The translations under genes and the position numbers were made by a program. Below the pieces are notes generated by a model. It saw nothing but the letters and a program-made list of their open reading frames with translations, did no database searches and was not told where the DNA came from. From contig QNQO01002066.1 in NCBI GenBank assembly GCA_003290165.1, forward strand, positions 62,001-126,000: DNA of 64,000 bases, read 5' to 3'. This DNA is from Berberis thunbergii (lineage: Eukaryota; Streptophyta; Magnoliopsida; Ranunculales; Berberidaceae). Below, in pieces: positions 1 through 11,712 of this stretch; within the stretch, counting starts at the first letter, position 1; every line of letters begins with the position of its first letter.

Positions 1-408
1 CGGCCCGGTATGAATAAATAGAAAATTGTTTGGGCTATAGTAGCAGTTTGGGCTTTATCAAATTTCTAAATAGTTTGGGTTTTATCAAATTTCAAAACAG
101 TTTGGACCTTTATAACAGCAGTTTTTGTAAAAACAATTTGGACTTTTATAAAAACAGTTTGGACCTTTGTAAAAACAGTTTGGACCTTTATAGTAGGGAG
201 TAGGTTGGACCTTTATAGCAGCCATTTTTGTAAAAAACATTTTTTGTTGGGCTTTGGAGTTTGGACCTTTGCCCTTTGGACCGAGATCGGCCCGAGATCG
301 ACCCGAGATCGACCCGAAATTCGGTTAACTGACCCAACTCGGTTTAGTCTCGGGCCTCAGAATTGGGGGCTTAAAATAATCGGGCCGATTACCCAGACTT
401 GCACAACC
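1..408. repeat. Degenerate tandem repeat and hAT-like element end
   Basis: About 260 bases consist of degenerate repeats built on a core like cagtttggaccttta. A G/C-rich stretch with repeated gagatcgacccga follows, and the segment ends in ttgcacaaccctag. The ending resembles the terminal inverted repeat of plant hAT elements (tagggttgtgcaa when reversed). The other end would lie left of the window, so the class is inferred from one end only. No gene is seen. Confidence 0.4.
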
Positions 409-2105
409 CTAGTATTGAGTGTTTACAATAAATCAATGAATGCGTATATCATATGTATAAAATGAACATTTTCAACGACTTCTACTTGACCACGACATGG
501 TCACAACAATAGGAACAATAATCTCATGGCCATATAATAGTAACAATATGGTAATATAATAACAATAGTAACTAGGGGTGGGCACGGGACGGGATGGAAC
601 GAGATATACCCATCCCTATCCCATCCCGTTCATAAGGGATCAGGACGGGACGGGACGGGATGAGAAAAACCCCATCCCGACCTCGTCCCATCCCAAACGG
701 GTTCGGGACGGGACGGGACGGGACGGGATCAGCGTGCCAATCTTCTTTACTTGCAGTACTGCTATAATTCTCTTTTCTTCAGAAAGGCACATAGATATGT
801 AGGGGGCGATACAAATACTCATTCACATAGGGGCCACTTTTGTTTGCCATGTCAATGCCACTGACATCAACCACAAGAAAATGGATAATTTTGTTCACTC
901 TGCCGTGTCTCTGATGCGTACAAATCATTCCATTTGAATTAGATCTTGTAAGTAATTGCTTCCCCAAGCTTAAAGCAAGTACCACATCAAGCAATTGCCA
1001 TTATTGAGTTCAAACACATTGTTGTATACAGCACTACAAAATCACTGCAAGACAACTTATTCTGATTCACTCATTAGGTACATGACATTTGCATAATGAC
1101 TGTATACTAAACAAATAAATAAATAAGTACCAACCCAATCACGACCAAAAGGTTCAGAAATCCCAGAATCTAGTTGTAGGACTGAAAATGAGCTACTGCC
1201 ATCCTAAAACTAGTCTAGAATTGCATTTCAGGCTCTGCTGCAGTAGGGTATTACCAAGGGTGAGTGGAAATTCTCAATATAATAAATTCAAAGTACAAAA
1301 TTTACAACTTTTTAGCGCTTCAATTATTTCCATGGAAAAGAGAAGGTTTTATCAAAGTTATATTTCATTAATGGAAAAGCTTATCAGAATTAGAATATGT
1401 AACGAGAAGAGCTAGAGTAATTAATCACCAGGCTGACACCTAACCATACTCTGTCAACACCTAACATGAGAATTAAGTGAGCAAGGCTGCACACTAACCG
1501 TGACAGGCTCCCTTGGATCGATAAATTCAATTAAATAAAATAAATATTAATAATTAATATTAATAAATTAGTTCGGGACGGGACGGGATTGGCGGGATTG
1601 AAAATCTTCATCCCATCCCATCCCACTCTAGATCGGGACGGGACGGGATCGGGATGAAATTATTCAATCCCATTAAGACCCGGAAAAATCGGGACGGGAT
1701 CGGGACGGGAACGGGATCGCGGGATGGGATGCCCACCCCTAATAGTAACCATATAATATATCTACTGACAATAGTAAAAATACAATAACTAATGATAGTA
1801 ATAATATGATAACAGATAATGGAACTAGTAATAATTTAATAACATATATTTGTTCTCTCAGCGTCTGATGACGATGTTTTGCCAATGATCATCGTCCAGT
1901 TACGAACAATGATCGTCGAACCCGACCAAAGCTTAGTCAGTGGCCATTGATAACGATAGCTTCTGGTCCGCTCTAACACCTAATCCACCAAGCGCGGATG
2001 ACGATGAGTTAGAAAGTGGGAGTCTAGTCAGTGCTCACCCAGTCTGATGACGATGGCTTGCCAGGGATGTTTGCCCAATTGCGCGGAATGATTACCGAAC
2101 CCTAT
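409..2105 (+). repeat. Tat-type noncoding repeat segment, duplicated at 12971
   Basis: Outside the hAT insertion at 573-1741, this segment matches 12971 onward nearly base for base at the start (tagtattgagtgtttacaat). The part after 1850 carries the same tctgatgacgatgg-type repeats seen at 11.4-11.7 kb and 13.2-13.8 kb. It is therefore a second copy of the noncoding region downstream of pol in the Tat-like element, probably left by a neighbouring or recombined element. No open frame of note. Confidence 0.7.
573..1741. mobile_element. Non-autonomous hAT element, copy 1
   Basis: The element starts taggggtgggcacgggac and ends with the inverted complement (gatgcccacccctaa at 1729-1742). It is flanked by a perfect 8-bp target duplication atagtaac (565-572 and 1742-1749), as expected for the hAT superfamily. 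The uninserted site exists in the paralogous segment at 13126-13133 with a single atagtaac. Both ends carry arrays of cgggacgggat-type repeats. The middle (about 745-1525) differs entirely from copy 2 at 43690. It contains exon-like sequence on the minus strand near 779-994, possibly captured host DNA that I cannot identify. No transposase is visible, so it must be mobilised in trans. Confidence 0.9.
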
Positions 2106-2353
2106 TACGCCCACCCCCCCTTTCCAATTTTAAAAGTGTTGTTAATTTACTTATAGAATAGTGGGGTTCACTTGGTTAACACTACTGATTGCATTCTAAA
2201 AATTATGCATTTTATCTTTCACTCCCATTTTGCTCCCTCACATTTCCTAAAAATTATGGTTGATCCATTACTTCACTAATTAACATAATAATTAGTTGTC
2301 CCCCTTTCATGAGAATTCTGGTTGCGCCTTGTCTACGATTGACAATTTTCAAG

Positions 2354-2356
<3 letters not shown>
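2106..2356. other. AT-rich spacer, nothing recognised
   Basis: No gene, RNA or clear element end is visible. The stretch ends at an (ATT)n tract from about 2358, which is also the left breakpoint of the tandem duplication that follows. Confidence 0.5.
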
Positions 2357-2386
<30 letters not shown>

Positions 2387-5027
2387 TTATTTTTTTTGAA
2401 GACAAAATTTATCTAAGTTTTATTATATAAAGTTTTGATGCAAAATTTTAGTCAATGATCCCAATGAAAATTTTAACCTTGCCGTATAAACTAAAAATGA
2501 AAAAAGAAAATGCATAATCAAGAATTTGTCACGTAAGACTATTGTGTCTGCACAAAAATGTATAGTTCGAGATTGATGAAGCGGAACGTGCACTTATCAC
2601 TTATTTATAAAGCAATCGCATTTAAATAAACATAACTTTAGATATTCCAACTTCATAATATTTTATTCACTAATTAATTGGACCAACTAATGGAACCCAG
2701 GGGCTTAATCGTATGGTTTTACATGGATGGGTTTTTTATGAGCACCTTGTTTGCTTAAAAAAACTTAATTTTAAAGGTTTCATTTTCATACCAAAATGGT
2801 TCAAAGTGGTTGAGAGTTTGTCCATTGCATGTGTCAATCATGTTCATGCAAGATTTCTCTTCACCATAGTCAAATTCACGGAATTTTTTTACTAGTTTGG
2901 TCAACATTCAAACATTAATACGGAGACAAGGGAGCGACGACTCTGATAAATCGAAGTTTGCCCTCTCTTTTGACCTAACCCCGGCCTGAGAGCATCTCCA
3001 GACTCCATTAGTGAAAAAAAATTGATAGTAATATTCTAAAAAAAAAAAAATACTTCGGTGATAGACTGATAGGGACGACAAATGAAGTGCTGGATTCCGA
3101 TAACCATCAGCATATGGTTATAAGAAAAAAACATCTATACAAGGGAGAAAAACGTTAATTTTATACAAAAGATTTCGTAATCTATCAAAGATCAGAATTG
3201 GTGAACACACCATAAATTGATAAACATGCCGCTTGCAGGGTCGAACTCTCACCATAGAGTTGTCATGCCACTGACTCTTGTGTAAGCTTTTGTGGTTGAG
3301 ACTTTAACTAACATGTCAACCTGTTCACGCGTGTCTTGGTTGATTTGTTCATGCACGATTTCTCTTTACCATAGTCAAAGAGAAAGTCTTGGAAATTTTG
3401 ACATGTTTGTCGTTGAAAGCACCTACATAAAGGACACAAAATGTTGATCTTCTCTGTGATCACCTAACCAGGACTTGATGATGGTCCTGAGATTACACCT
3501 AGTCAGCGACTGAGCATGGGTGTGATCAAACCCAGTCCCATCTGGCTGACCTATGTAGGTCGGGTTGGACACAACCATAAGCTAAGCTCACCCAAAATTT
3601 GGTCAATTAAAATGGCTAGCAAGTATTCCGACACCAGCCCAAGGATGAATAAAAGAGATCGTAAACCCTACTAGGTTATATAGCTTCTCATTTGTAAGAA
3701 ATAAAATTTATATCTCCATTTACCATTGTCATGAATTTACAAATCATCTTTGTTTTATGACAAGCCATTTCATTACATTGGAATGATTTCTGAATATAAA
3801 ATCAAGTTATCCTGTTCCTACATTGTAAATTTGTAATCATTTACTATGGAAAAATTCGTAATAACAAACAATATTTAACGTTTTATATTGGTTATCTCGT
3901 AAAATATAATGAGATTTTGGTGAAAACTTAAAAATATGTAGGTCTTAATTGTAGTTTGAAGCTATTGTTAACCATTGCACATTATGATTGATGGTTGGAA
4001 GAGAATGAACATTAAAAGGGGCTAATACGGTGTGATACTGGGTCTCGATGTCGGTCGATGGTGTGAAAACACTTCCGGATGTCGAATTCCAAAAACCAGC
4101 GAGAGGGCCTACTAGACATTAAGGCTGATGGCAGGCTGATGACACGCGGAAAAAAGTAATAGGAAGAGAGGTCAATGTGTTTAATATTAGTAAGAAGTTT
4201 TAAAAAAATTTGTTGAAGCAATGCCTTTTAACATTAACAAGTGGTAAACACTCTAAATTGAGTTACAATATTGGAGAAAACAAAATGGGTGTCAAACTTA
4301 TTCTAAAATGTATCTAATGATGCACCAAAACTTCCTTTAATCTGTGTTATATGCATGTTATGATGATCTCATCAATAGAATACAGCGGGTTCGATTATTT
4401 ACCAAATTTGGCAAGGCCCAGACAACATTAAGCTCAATTCAACAGAATCCAGAAGGTTGAATTAAAGTTGCAGTGCCCCATTAAGCCACACGTCACATGG
4501 TAAAGCTTAATACATGTAAGGCCTAATCAGGCAAGTATCTGGGAGATCACCTAAGACGGGTAGATCAGCAATACATTGATTCAAACTGGAAAACATATTC
4601 CAGAGTGTAAGTCGTACATGAAAACTTCCTTGCATGGACAACACTCCATAAGAGAAACCTCTCCCACAAATCTAAGAGCACAAGTCGTGTAGGGAAACTC
4701 TCATACATAGACGGCTCCTAACTAGGAAAGGATCTTCAGCAATATCTTTTCCCCTAAACTACGCCACCAAAGACCTAGCCGAACAAGGACGCTCGCATTA
4801 TAAATAAGACACGGAGTTGATGAGAAAATGTAAACTACATAACCCAATTTACAGCTTTAAGGCTTTCTCAAGCCTTTTCTGACTTTAGCATCAAAGTGTC
4901 ATCGGCCACAACAATAGTGATAATTGGCTCACGTGCGTTCCCTATGCAGGTCCAAGTCAATGTCAATGAGAGCAAACGACGAAGTTCCTTCAAAGACAGA
5001 TATCACCTTCCTTACAATCCAGAGATT
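2357..5027 (+). repeat. Tandem duplication copy 1: LTR plus leader
   Basis: This segment is repeated directly at 5028-7640 with only a few percent mismatch. It begins after an (ATT)n tract at gaagacaaaatttatc and ends at tccagag followed by another (ATT)n tract. Copy 1 has about 75 bp near 4050-4125 missing from copy 2. It lacks about 39 bp spanning the LTR end and primer site (junction at about 4973) that copy 2 keeps. Because leader sequence after the LTR is included, this is a segmental tandem duplication and not two LTRs of one element. Confidence 0.85.
4799..4806 (+). promoter_or_regulatory. TATA box of LTR copy 1
   Basis: TATAAATA lies in the conserved 3' part of the LTR, about 170 bases before the LTR end. 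The same box is kept at 16057-16064 in the 3' LTR fragment. It is broken in LTR copy 2 near 7386, where about 12 bases after tata are missing. Confidence 0.6.
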
Positions 5028-7640
5028 ATTATTATTACTATTATTATTTTATTTTTTTTGAAGACAAAATTTATCTAAGTTTTATTATATAAAGTTTTGA
5101 TGCAAAATTTTAGCCAATGATCCCAATGAAAATTTTAACCGTGCCGTATAAACTAAAAATGAAAAAAGAAAATGCATAATCAAGAATTTGTCACCCCGTA
5201 AGACTATTGTGTCTGAACAAAAATGTATAGTTCGAGATTGATGAAGCGGAACGTGCACTTATCAGTTATTTATAAAGCAATCGCATTTAAATAAACATAA
5301 CTTTAGATATTCCAACTTCATAATATTTTATTCACTAATTAATTTGACCAACTAATGGAACCCAGGGGCTTAATCGTATGGTTTACATGGATGGGTTTTT
5401 TATGAGCACCTTGTTTGCTTAAAAAAACTTAATTTTAAAGGTTTCATTTTCATACCAAAATGGTTCAAAGTGGTTGAGAGTTTGTCCATTGCATGTGTCA
5501 ATCATGTTCATGCAAGATTTCTCTTCACCATAGTCAAATTCACGGAATTTTTTTACTAGTTTGATCAACATTCAAACATTAATACGGAGACAAGGGAGCG
5601 ACGACTCTGATAAATCGAAGTTTGCCCTCTCTTTTGACATAACCCCGGCCTGAGAGCATCTCCAGACTCCATTGGTGAAAAAAATTGATAGTAATATTCC
5701 AAAAAAAAAAAATACTTCGGTGATAGACTGATTGGGACGACAAATGAAGTGCTGGATTCCGATAACCATCAGCATATGGTTATAAGAAAAAAACATCTAT
5801 ACAAGGGAGAAAAACGTTAATTTTATACAAAAGATTTCGTAATCTATCAAAGATCAGAATTGGTGAACACACCATAAATTAATAAACATGCCGCTTGTAG
5901 GGTCGAACTCTAACCATAGAGTTGTCATGCCACTGACTCTTGTGTAAGCTTTTGTGGTTGAGACTTTAACTAACATGTCAACCTGTTCACGCGTGTCTTG
6001 GTTGATTTGTTCATGCACGATTTCTCTTTACCATAGTCAAAGACAAAGTCTTGGAAATTTTGACATGTTTGTCGTTGAAAGCACCTACATAAAGGAGACA
6101 AAATGTTGATCTTCTCTGTGATCACCTAACCAGGACTTGATGATGGTCCTGAGATTACACCTAGTCAGCGACTGAGCATGGGTGTGATCAAACCCAGTCC
6201 CATCTGGCTGACCTATGTAGGTCGGGTTGGACACAACCATAAGCTAAGCTCACCCAAAATTTGGTCAATTAAAATGGCTAGCAAGTATTCCGACACCAGC
6301 CCAAGGATGAATAAAAGAGATCGTAAACCCTACTAGGTTATATAGCTTCTCATTTGTAAGAAATAAAATTTATATCTCCATTTACCATTGTCATGAATTT
6401 ACAAATCATCTTTGTTTTATGACAAGCCATTTCATTACATTGGAATGATTTCTGAATATAAAATCAAGTTATCCTGTTCCTACATTGTAAATTTGTAATC
6501 ATTTACTATGGAAAAATTCATAATAACAAACAATATTTAACGTTTTATATTGGTTATCTCGTAAAATATAATGAGATTTTGGTGAAAACTTAAAAATATG
6601 TAGGCCTTAATTGTAGTTTGAAGCTATTGTTAACCATTGCACGTTATGATTGATGGTTGGAAGAGAATGAACATTCAAAGGGGCTAATACGGTGTGATAC
6701 TGGGTGCCTACTAGACATTAAGGCTGATGGCACGCGGAAAAAAGTAATAGGAAGAGAGGTTAATGTGTTTATTATTAGTAAGAAGTTTTGAAAAAAATTG
6801 TTGAAGCAATGCCTTTTAACATTAACAAGTGGTAAACAATCTAAATTGAGTTACAATATTGGAAAAAACAAAATGGGTGTCAAACTTATTCTAAAATGTA
6901 TTTGATGATGCACCAAAACTTCCTTTAATCTGTGTTGTACGCATGTCATGATGATTTCATCAATAGAACAAAGCGGGTTTGATTGTCTACCAAATTTGGC
7001 AAGACCCAGACAACATTAAGCTCAATTCAACAGAATCTAGAAGGTTGAATTCAAGTTGCAGTGCTCCATTAAGCCACACGTCACATGGTAAAGCTTAATA
7101 CCTGTAAGGCCTAATCAGGCAAGTATCTGGGAGATCACCTAAGACGGGTAGATCAGCAATACATTGATTCAGACTAGAAAACATACTCCAGAGTGTAAGT
7201 CGTGCATGGAAACTTCCTTGCATGGACAACACTTCATAAGAGAAACTTCTCCCACAAATCTAAGAGCACAAGTCGTGTAGGAAAACTCTCATACATAGAC
7301 GACTCCTAACTAGGAAAGGATCTTCAGCAATATCTTTTCCCCTAAACTACGCCACCAAAGACCTAGCCGAACAAGGACTCTCGCATTATAAGTTGATGAG
7401 AAAATGTAAACTACATAACCCAATTTAAAGCTTTAAGGCTTTCTCAAGCCTTGTCTGACTTTAGCATCAAAGTGTCATCGGCCACAACAATAGTGATAAT
7501 TGGCTCACGTGCATTCCCTATGCAGGTCTAGGTCAAGGTCAATGAGAGCAAGATTCGACTACATCAGTTTGGCGTTCGTCCGTGGGGAACGACGAAGTTC
7601 CTTCAAAGACAGACATCACCCTTCCTTACTATCCAGAGAT
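5028..7640 (+). repeat. Tandem duplication copy 2: 5' LTR plus leader
   Basis: This is the second copy of the 2357-5027 segment, and it runs directly into the retrotransposon coding region. The LTR appears to end at about 7566 (cgactacatca), followed two bases later by the primer-site-like sequence. The 3' 400 bases match the truncated 3' LTR at 15848-16243. Its TATA region is damaged by a short deletion. Confidence 0.85.
7568..7588 (+). other. Primer-binding-site-like sequence (Tat element)
   Basis: Directly after the LTR end lies tttggcgttcgtccgtgggg, close to the tttggcgccgtctgtgggg pattern that commonly follows Tat-lineage LTRs. It is absent from duplication copy 1. The tRNA is not assigned. 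Confidence 0.5.
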
Positions 7641-8640
7641 GTGGTGACCACGAGGTCTTGCAACAATGGAGACATCCCTGAGCCCTCGAACGCTCATACT
7701 GGAAGAGTGTCGCTAGTTTCGGTGGATCCGGTACTGTGGGGGGAAAAATTGAACCCCGTGTCGGTAGCAGCTAAGGTGAACACGAGGGTGGATCTATTGT
7801 CAACCCAGATGCAGAAAATTGCACGAGTGGCAGAGATGTTCACTCATCAGAACCCTCCACACATGGAAGGAGATCAAAAGCAGCGAAGAGCCCCATCCCT
7901 AGAAAACACCAGAGAACACGTACAGAAGAGTCGCGCTGCCTCTTGGGGCTCTTAGTGGACCAAAGGCAGAAAAGCAGCTAACAGAGATTTGGCGTCAAGG
8001 GCAGACAGACAAGTCTCACAGAACCCCTTGCGACTGGGGGCCACCAATCCTAACGTGTTGTTCAACCTCACTGTCCCTCTGTTCATGGATCATATCATGA
8101 ACGAGTCTTTGCCGGAGAAATTCACTCTGCTGAAGCTGGAGTTCTGACAGACCCATTCGGTTACTTGCGCCACTTCCAACATGAATGATGCTTAAAGAAT
8201 AATCTGAAACAATAGTGTGCTAGTCATTCCCTACCATCATGAAGAAGTTAGTGTTGACCTGGTTCCTTAGCCTCCTCCTGAGGTCCATCGACTCAATCCG
8301 GACATTCGCGACCATGTTCACCTCGGGTCTAAATCCGCCACTCCTCTCAATTGCAGTCTGCCTGACATCTTCAACTCTATATCTTCAATTCTATAAAGAT
8401 TGGGGAAAGTTGAAGTGGCCAGCCAAACAGCAAAAAGACATCACCGGGCTCGATAACAGCAAATGTCGCTCCTTTTGCAAGGACAGCGGCCATGATATCA
8501 AAAATGCAGGAATCTCCATTATGAGATTGAGCATTGGATCAAGAAGGGGAAACTCAAGGAATTCCTAAGCCCAAGCGTCAAACTTGACTGGGTGAAGGAA
8601 GAGGAGCAGGCTGCCATGCAGGACCTATTGAATTCACAAC
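7641..8640 (+). pseudogene. Tat-lineage gag relic
   Basis: Fragments of a retrotransposon capsid/nucleocapsid region lie here in several frames. The open piece ending at 7955 is hydrophilic and continues the leader. Around 8450-8568 a degenerate zinc-knuckle-like region (C..C.....GH) followed by a RRG motif near the C-terminus matches the end of Tat gag. Multiple stops and frameshifts break it. In the family, gag forms the particle that packages the element RNA; this copy cannot. Confidence 0.6.
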
Positions 8641-8759
8641 TAATAAACATGTTACGGTAGAATCAGGATTTTTTTACCTGGACGATGCGGGACATCGTGG
8701 GAATTGATTCCTCCGTGGTAACACATTGGCTGGAGGTTGACCCCGCATGGAAAACCATC

Positions 8760-9290
8760 AGGTAGAAGAAGAGACCCATGGCTCCAAAGATAAACTAGAT
8801 CATAAGCAAAGAGGTACAAAGACTGCTCAACGTTGATATGATCAAAGAGGCATGGTACCCAGATTGGCTGGCGAATACCGTCCTGGTAAGAAAGAAAAAC
8901 GGGAAATGAAAAGTCTGCATAGATTACACAGACTTAAACAAGGCAAATTCGAAAGACAACTTTCCACTTCCCCGCATCGATCAAATTGTGGACGCCACAT
9001 CCGAAAACAACCTGCTGAGTTTCATGGACGTCTACTACGTTCATAACAGAAAGAGGGATATATTGTTATCGAGTGATGTCGTTTGGCTTAAAAATGCAGG
9101 AGTTACATATCAGCGACTAGTGAACCAGATGTTCAAGAAAAAATTGATAGAAACATGGAAGTCTACATAGACGATATGCTAGTAAAATGCCTCCACAACC
9201 CAGATCACATCATCGACCTTGACGAAGCATTATGTTAGCTTCTCAGGTACCAGATGAAACTCAACCCACAAAAATGTACATCCACTTCAC
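8760..9290 (+). pseudogene. Tat-lineage reverse transcriptase relic
   Basis: In one frame near 8850-9030 the order V-R-K-K-N-G-K, then DYTDLNKA, FPLPRIDQIVDAT and LLSFMD is readable, the standard finger/palm start of a Ty3/gypsy reverse transcriptase. A deletion follows, then a piece with YQRLVNQMF (about 9106-9132) and a YIDD active-site box near 9165-9177, followed by KLNPQKC. The domain is shortened, crosses frames and contains stops, so it is inactive. It lies between the gag and RNase H relics in the normal order. Confidence 0.75.
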
Positions 9291-9389
9291 ACAGTGTTGA
9301 CCAAACATCCACTTGGCACAGTGTTGCACAAGCCATAATTGTCTGGCGGGATGGTCAAATGGTGAGTGGAACTAGGGCAGTTTGACATC

Positions 9390-9960
9390 AACTACGCTCC
9401 GAGAACCGATATCAAAGCTCAAGCGCTAACGGATTTAATCGCCGAATTTACTAGCGGTGGGGAACAGGCAGAAGCCAATCGACCATGGATGATTCATGCA
9501 CTGTGATGGGTCATCCAGAGTAAAGAGAAGCGGGACGGGAATCATTCTCCGCTCTCCAGGTGGTTTCACCTGGAGAAAGTTGTTAGGTTCGAATTTTCGA
9601 CCTCGAACAATGAAGCAAAATACGAGGCCCTCCTATTCGGCATGAAGCTCGCTAAGGAAATCAGGATGGATGAGCTGACCGTGTACAGTGACTCAAGTCT
9701 GGTAGTCAACCAGGTCAAGGGGTAGTTCAACAGCAAAGATCTCATGATGATCGCTTACTTGAAAAGGTAATTATCGCCATAAGCTAATTCAAAAGGTTCA
9801 AACTCCTACAGTGTCCCCATGACGATAACCACAGAGCCGACACATTGGCCAAGCAAGCCTCAGCCACAACCAAAGTTTCGGATGGGAACATTGAATTCTA
9901 AGAACAACCGACTCTAGAAGAAGAAGAATCCAACGAATTCTCTACAACGGATGCAGAGAC
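9390..9960 (+). pseudogene. Tat-lineage RNase H relic
   Basis: Near 9600-9725 the sequence reads SNNEAKYEALLFGMKLAKE and then VYSDSSLVVNQVKG, the characteristic central part of the RNase H domain of Tat elements including the NNEAEYEAL-type motif. An in-frame stop follows VNQVKG at about 9723. The upstream part, where the first catalytic Asp is expected, is not recognisable. Confidence 0.7.
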
Positions 9961-10129
9961 AAACTGGATGAATCCCATCATTGAGTATGTCAATAATGGA
10001 GTCCTCTAAGCTAAAAAGACAGAGGCCAAAGTTGAAAAACAAATCAGCGCAGTACACTCTCCTAAATGAAGAGTTATATAAAAGGTCTGCCAGGGGACCC
10101 CTCTTTAGATGCCTCGCTCCCTCAGAGGC

Positions 10130-11271
10130 GAACCGTGTTCTTAAAGAGATTCACGGCAGCATCTGCAGGAACCACCCAGGAGGGAGAAATCTGGCCCACA
10201 AAGCCCTAACTTTAGGGTATTATTGGCCAAAGATGCAGCAGAGCTAATGATATCGTCCGCAGATGCGACAAATGTCAGAGGTTTGCGTCGTATATGCACA
10301 TGCCCGCTCAACCTTTGACTCCTATAACCAGCCCATGGTTGTTCACGCAATGGGGTATGGACATCGTCGGGTCACTCCCGACCTCCTACGGTCCCTCGGC
10401 AGGTTGTACGAGCCCTCTGATTTCCAGCTATGTGTTAAGCAGCTCCCGCGAAGAGAATGAAGGGAACCAATAAGAAGTTCCTCCTTGTAGTTGTGGACTA
10501 CTTCACTAAATGGGTTGAAGTCGAGCCCCTGTCGAAGACAAGTCAGAACCAAATTAAGAAGTTTATATGGGTCTCCATCGTCTGTAGGTTCGGCATCCCA
10601 ATGACACTAGTCAATGACAACAGAACTCGGTTCGAAGGCAGTAAGGTTGAAAAACTATATAAAGAACTTGGCATCAACTACCACTTTTTCTCACTAGGGC
10701 ACCCACAAGCCAACAGCCAGGCAGAAGTCACCAACAGAACAATCTTGGAAGCACTCAAAAAGAAACTTGACGTAGCCAAGGGAAAATGGGTCTCGGCGCT
10801 TCCAAGAATACTTTGGGCATACCGGACCACCAAAAGAACCCCCACTGGGGAAACACCTTTTGCCCTAGCCTACGGTTCGGAAGCGATGGTCTCGGTGGAG
10901 CTTGAAATGCCGACTTTTCGGACGAAAAAGTTCAGGTCGGAGGACAATGACGACGCTTTACGAATCGGGTTAGACCTTCTCTAATAAATGAGAGATCATG
11001 TCTCTACTAGGATAGCCGCCTACCAACAAATGATGGCTCAATACTTCAACATGAAAGTCAGGCCACGTGAATTCAAAGTGGGGGACTGGGTACTCAGAAA
11101 GACTCAGCAAAGCATTAAATAACCAAGCGCAGGCAAGCTGGACCCTAATTGGGAAGGGCCCTACAAAGTGACAAAAGTCAACAGGCCAGGGACATATTGG
11201 TTGGAAGACATTGAAGGAAGAAGCCTTATGCGGCCATGGATTGTAGACTAACTAAAAAAGTATTATCAATA
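10130..11271 (+). pseudogene. Tat-lineage integrase relic
   Basis: The zinc-binding start is split between frames near 10080-10300. The catalytic core is largely one open frame at 10457-10984. It begins with a VVVDYFTKWVE motif, continues through a second-Asp region (VNDNRTRFEG, with N where G is usual) and the Glu region (SQAEVTNRTILEALKK), and ends in WAYRTTKRTPTGETPFALAYG. Two stops at 10982-10987 precede a C-terminal piece with GDWVLRK and WEGPYKV (11080-11271). The integrase would have inserted element DNA; this copy is broken. Confidence 0.8.
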
Positions 11272-11299
11272 AAGAGGATTTGTTTTTCAAAAAACTTTC

Positions 11300-11712
11300 A
11301 CTACTCTGTAGATCAACAACCAAACAATTTATCATTGTCCTACTCCCATCCACTTAGTGAATTGCATAAGTCAGGACGCCAGAGTCAGACTTATCAAACT
11401 CGACCAAAATTTAGTCAGTTTCAGTTAATGACGATGGTCTCAGTTCGCTCTAACGCCTAATCCATCAGACAGATGACAATGGCTTAAAAAGTGAGAGCTT
11501 AGTCAGTGCTTGAATGCCTGATCGAGACGGCTTGTCAGGGATTACTGTCCAACTACGGATAATGGTCACCGGACCCGACCAAAGCTTATTAAGTGACGAC
11601 TGATTTCAAAAGCTTTTTGTCCACTCGAATCCTACTTTGCAAATAATGGATGACGACGACTTAGAAAGTGGGATTATAGTCAACGCTCTCAACGTCTGAT
11701 GATGATGGTTTG
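11300..11712 (+). repeat. Tat 3' noncoding repeats, first part
   Basis: Degenerate copies of a repeat with ttagtcagt, gatgacgatggctt and gaccaaagctta follow the integrase. They are cut off by a foreign element at 11713 and resume after 12971. Confidence 0.65.

Noticed and set aside
578..822. Open frames on both strands with repeated GTGRDG/SRPVPS peptides
   Set aside because: These are translations of the cgggacgggat arrays at the hAT ends (also at 43656-43877), not proteins.
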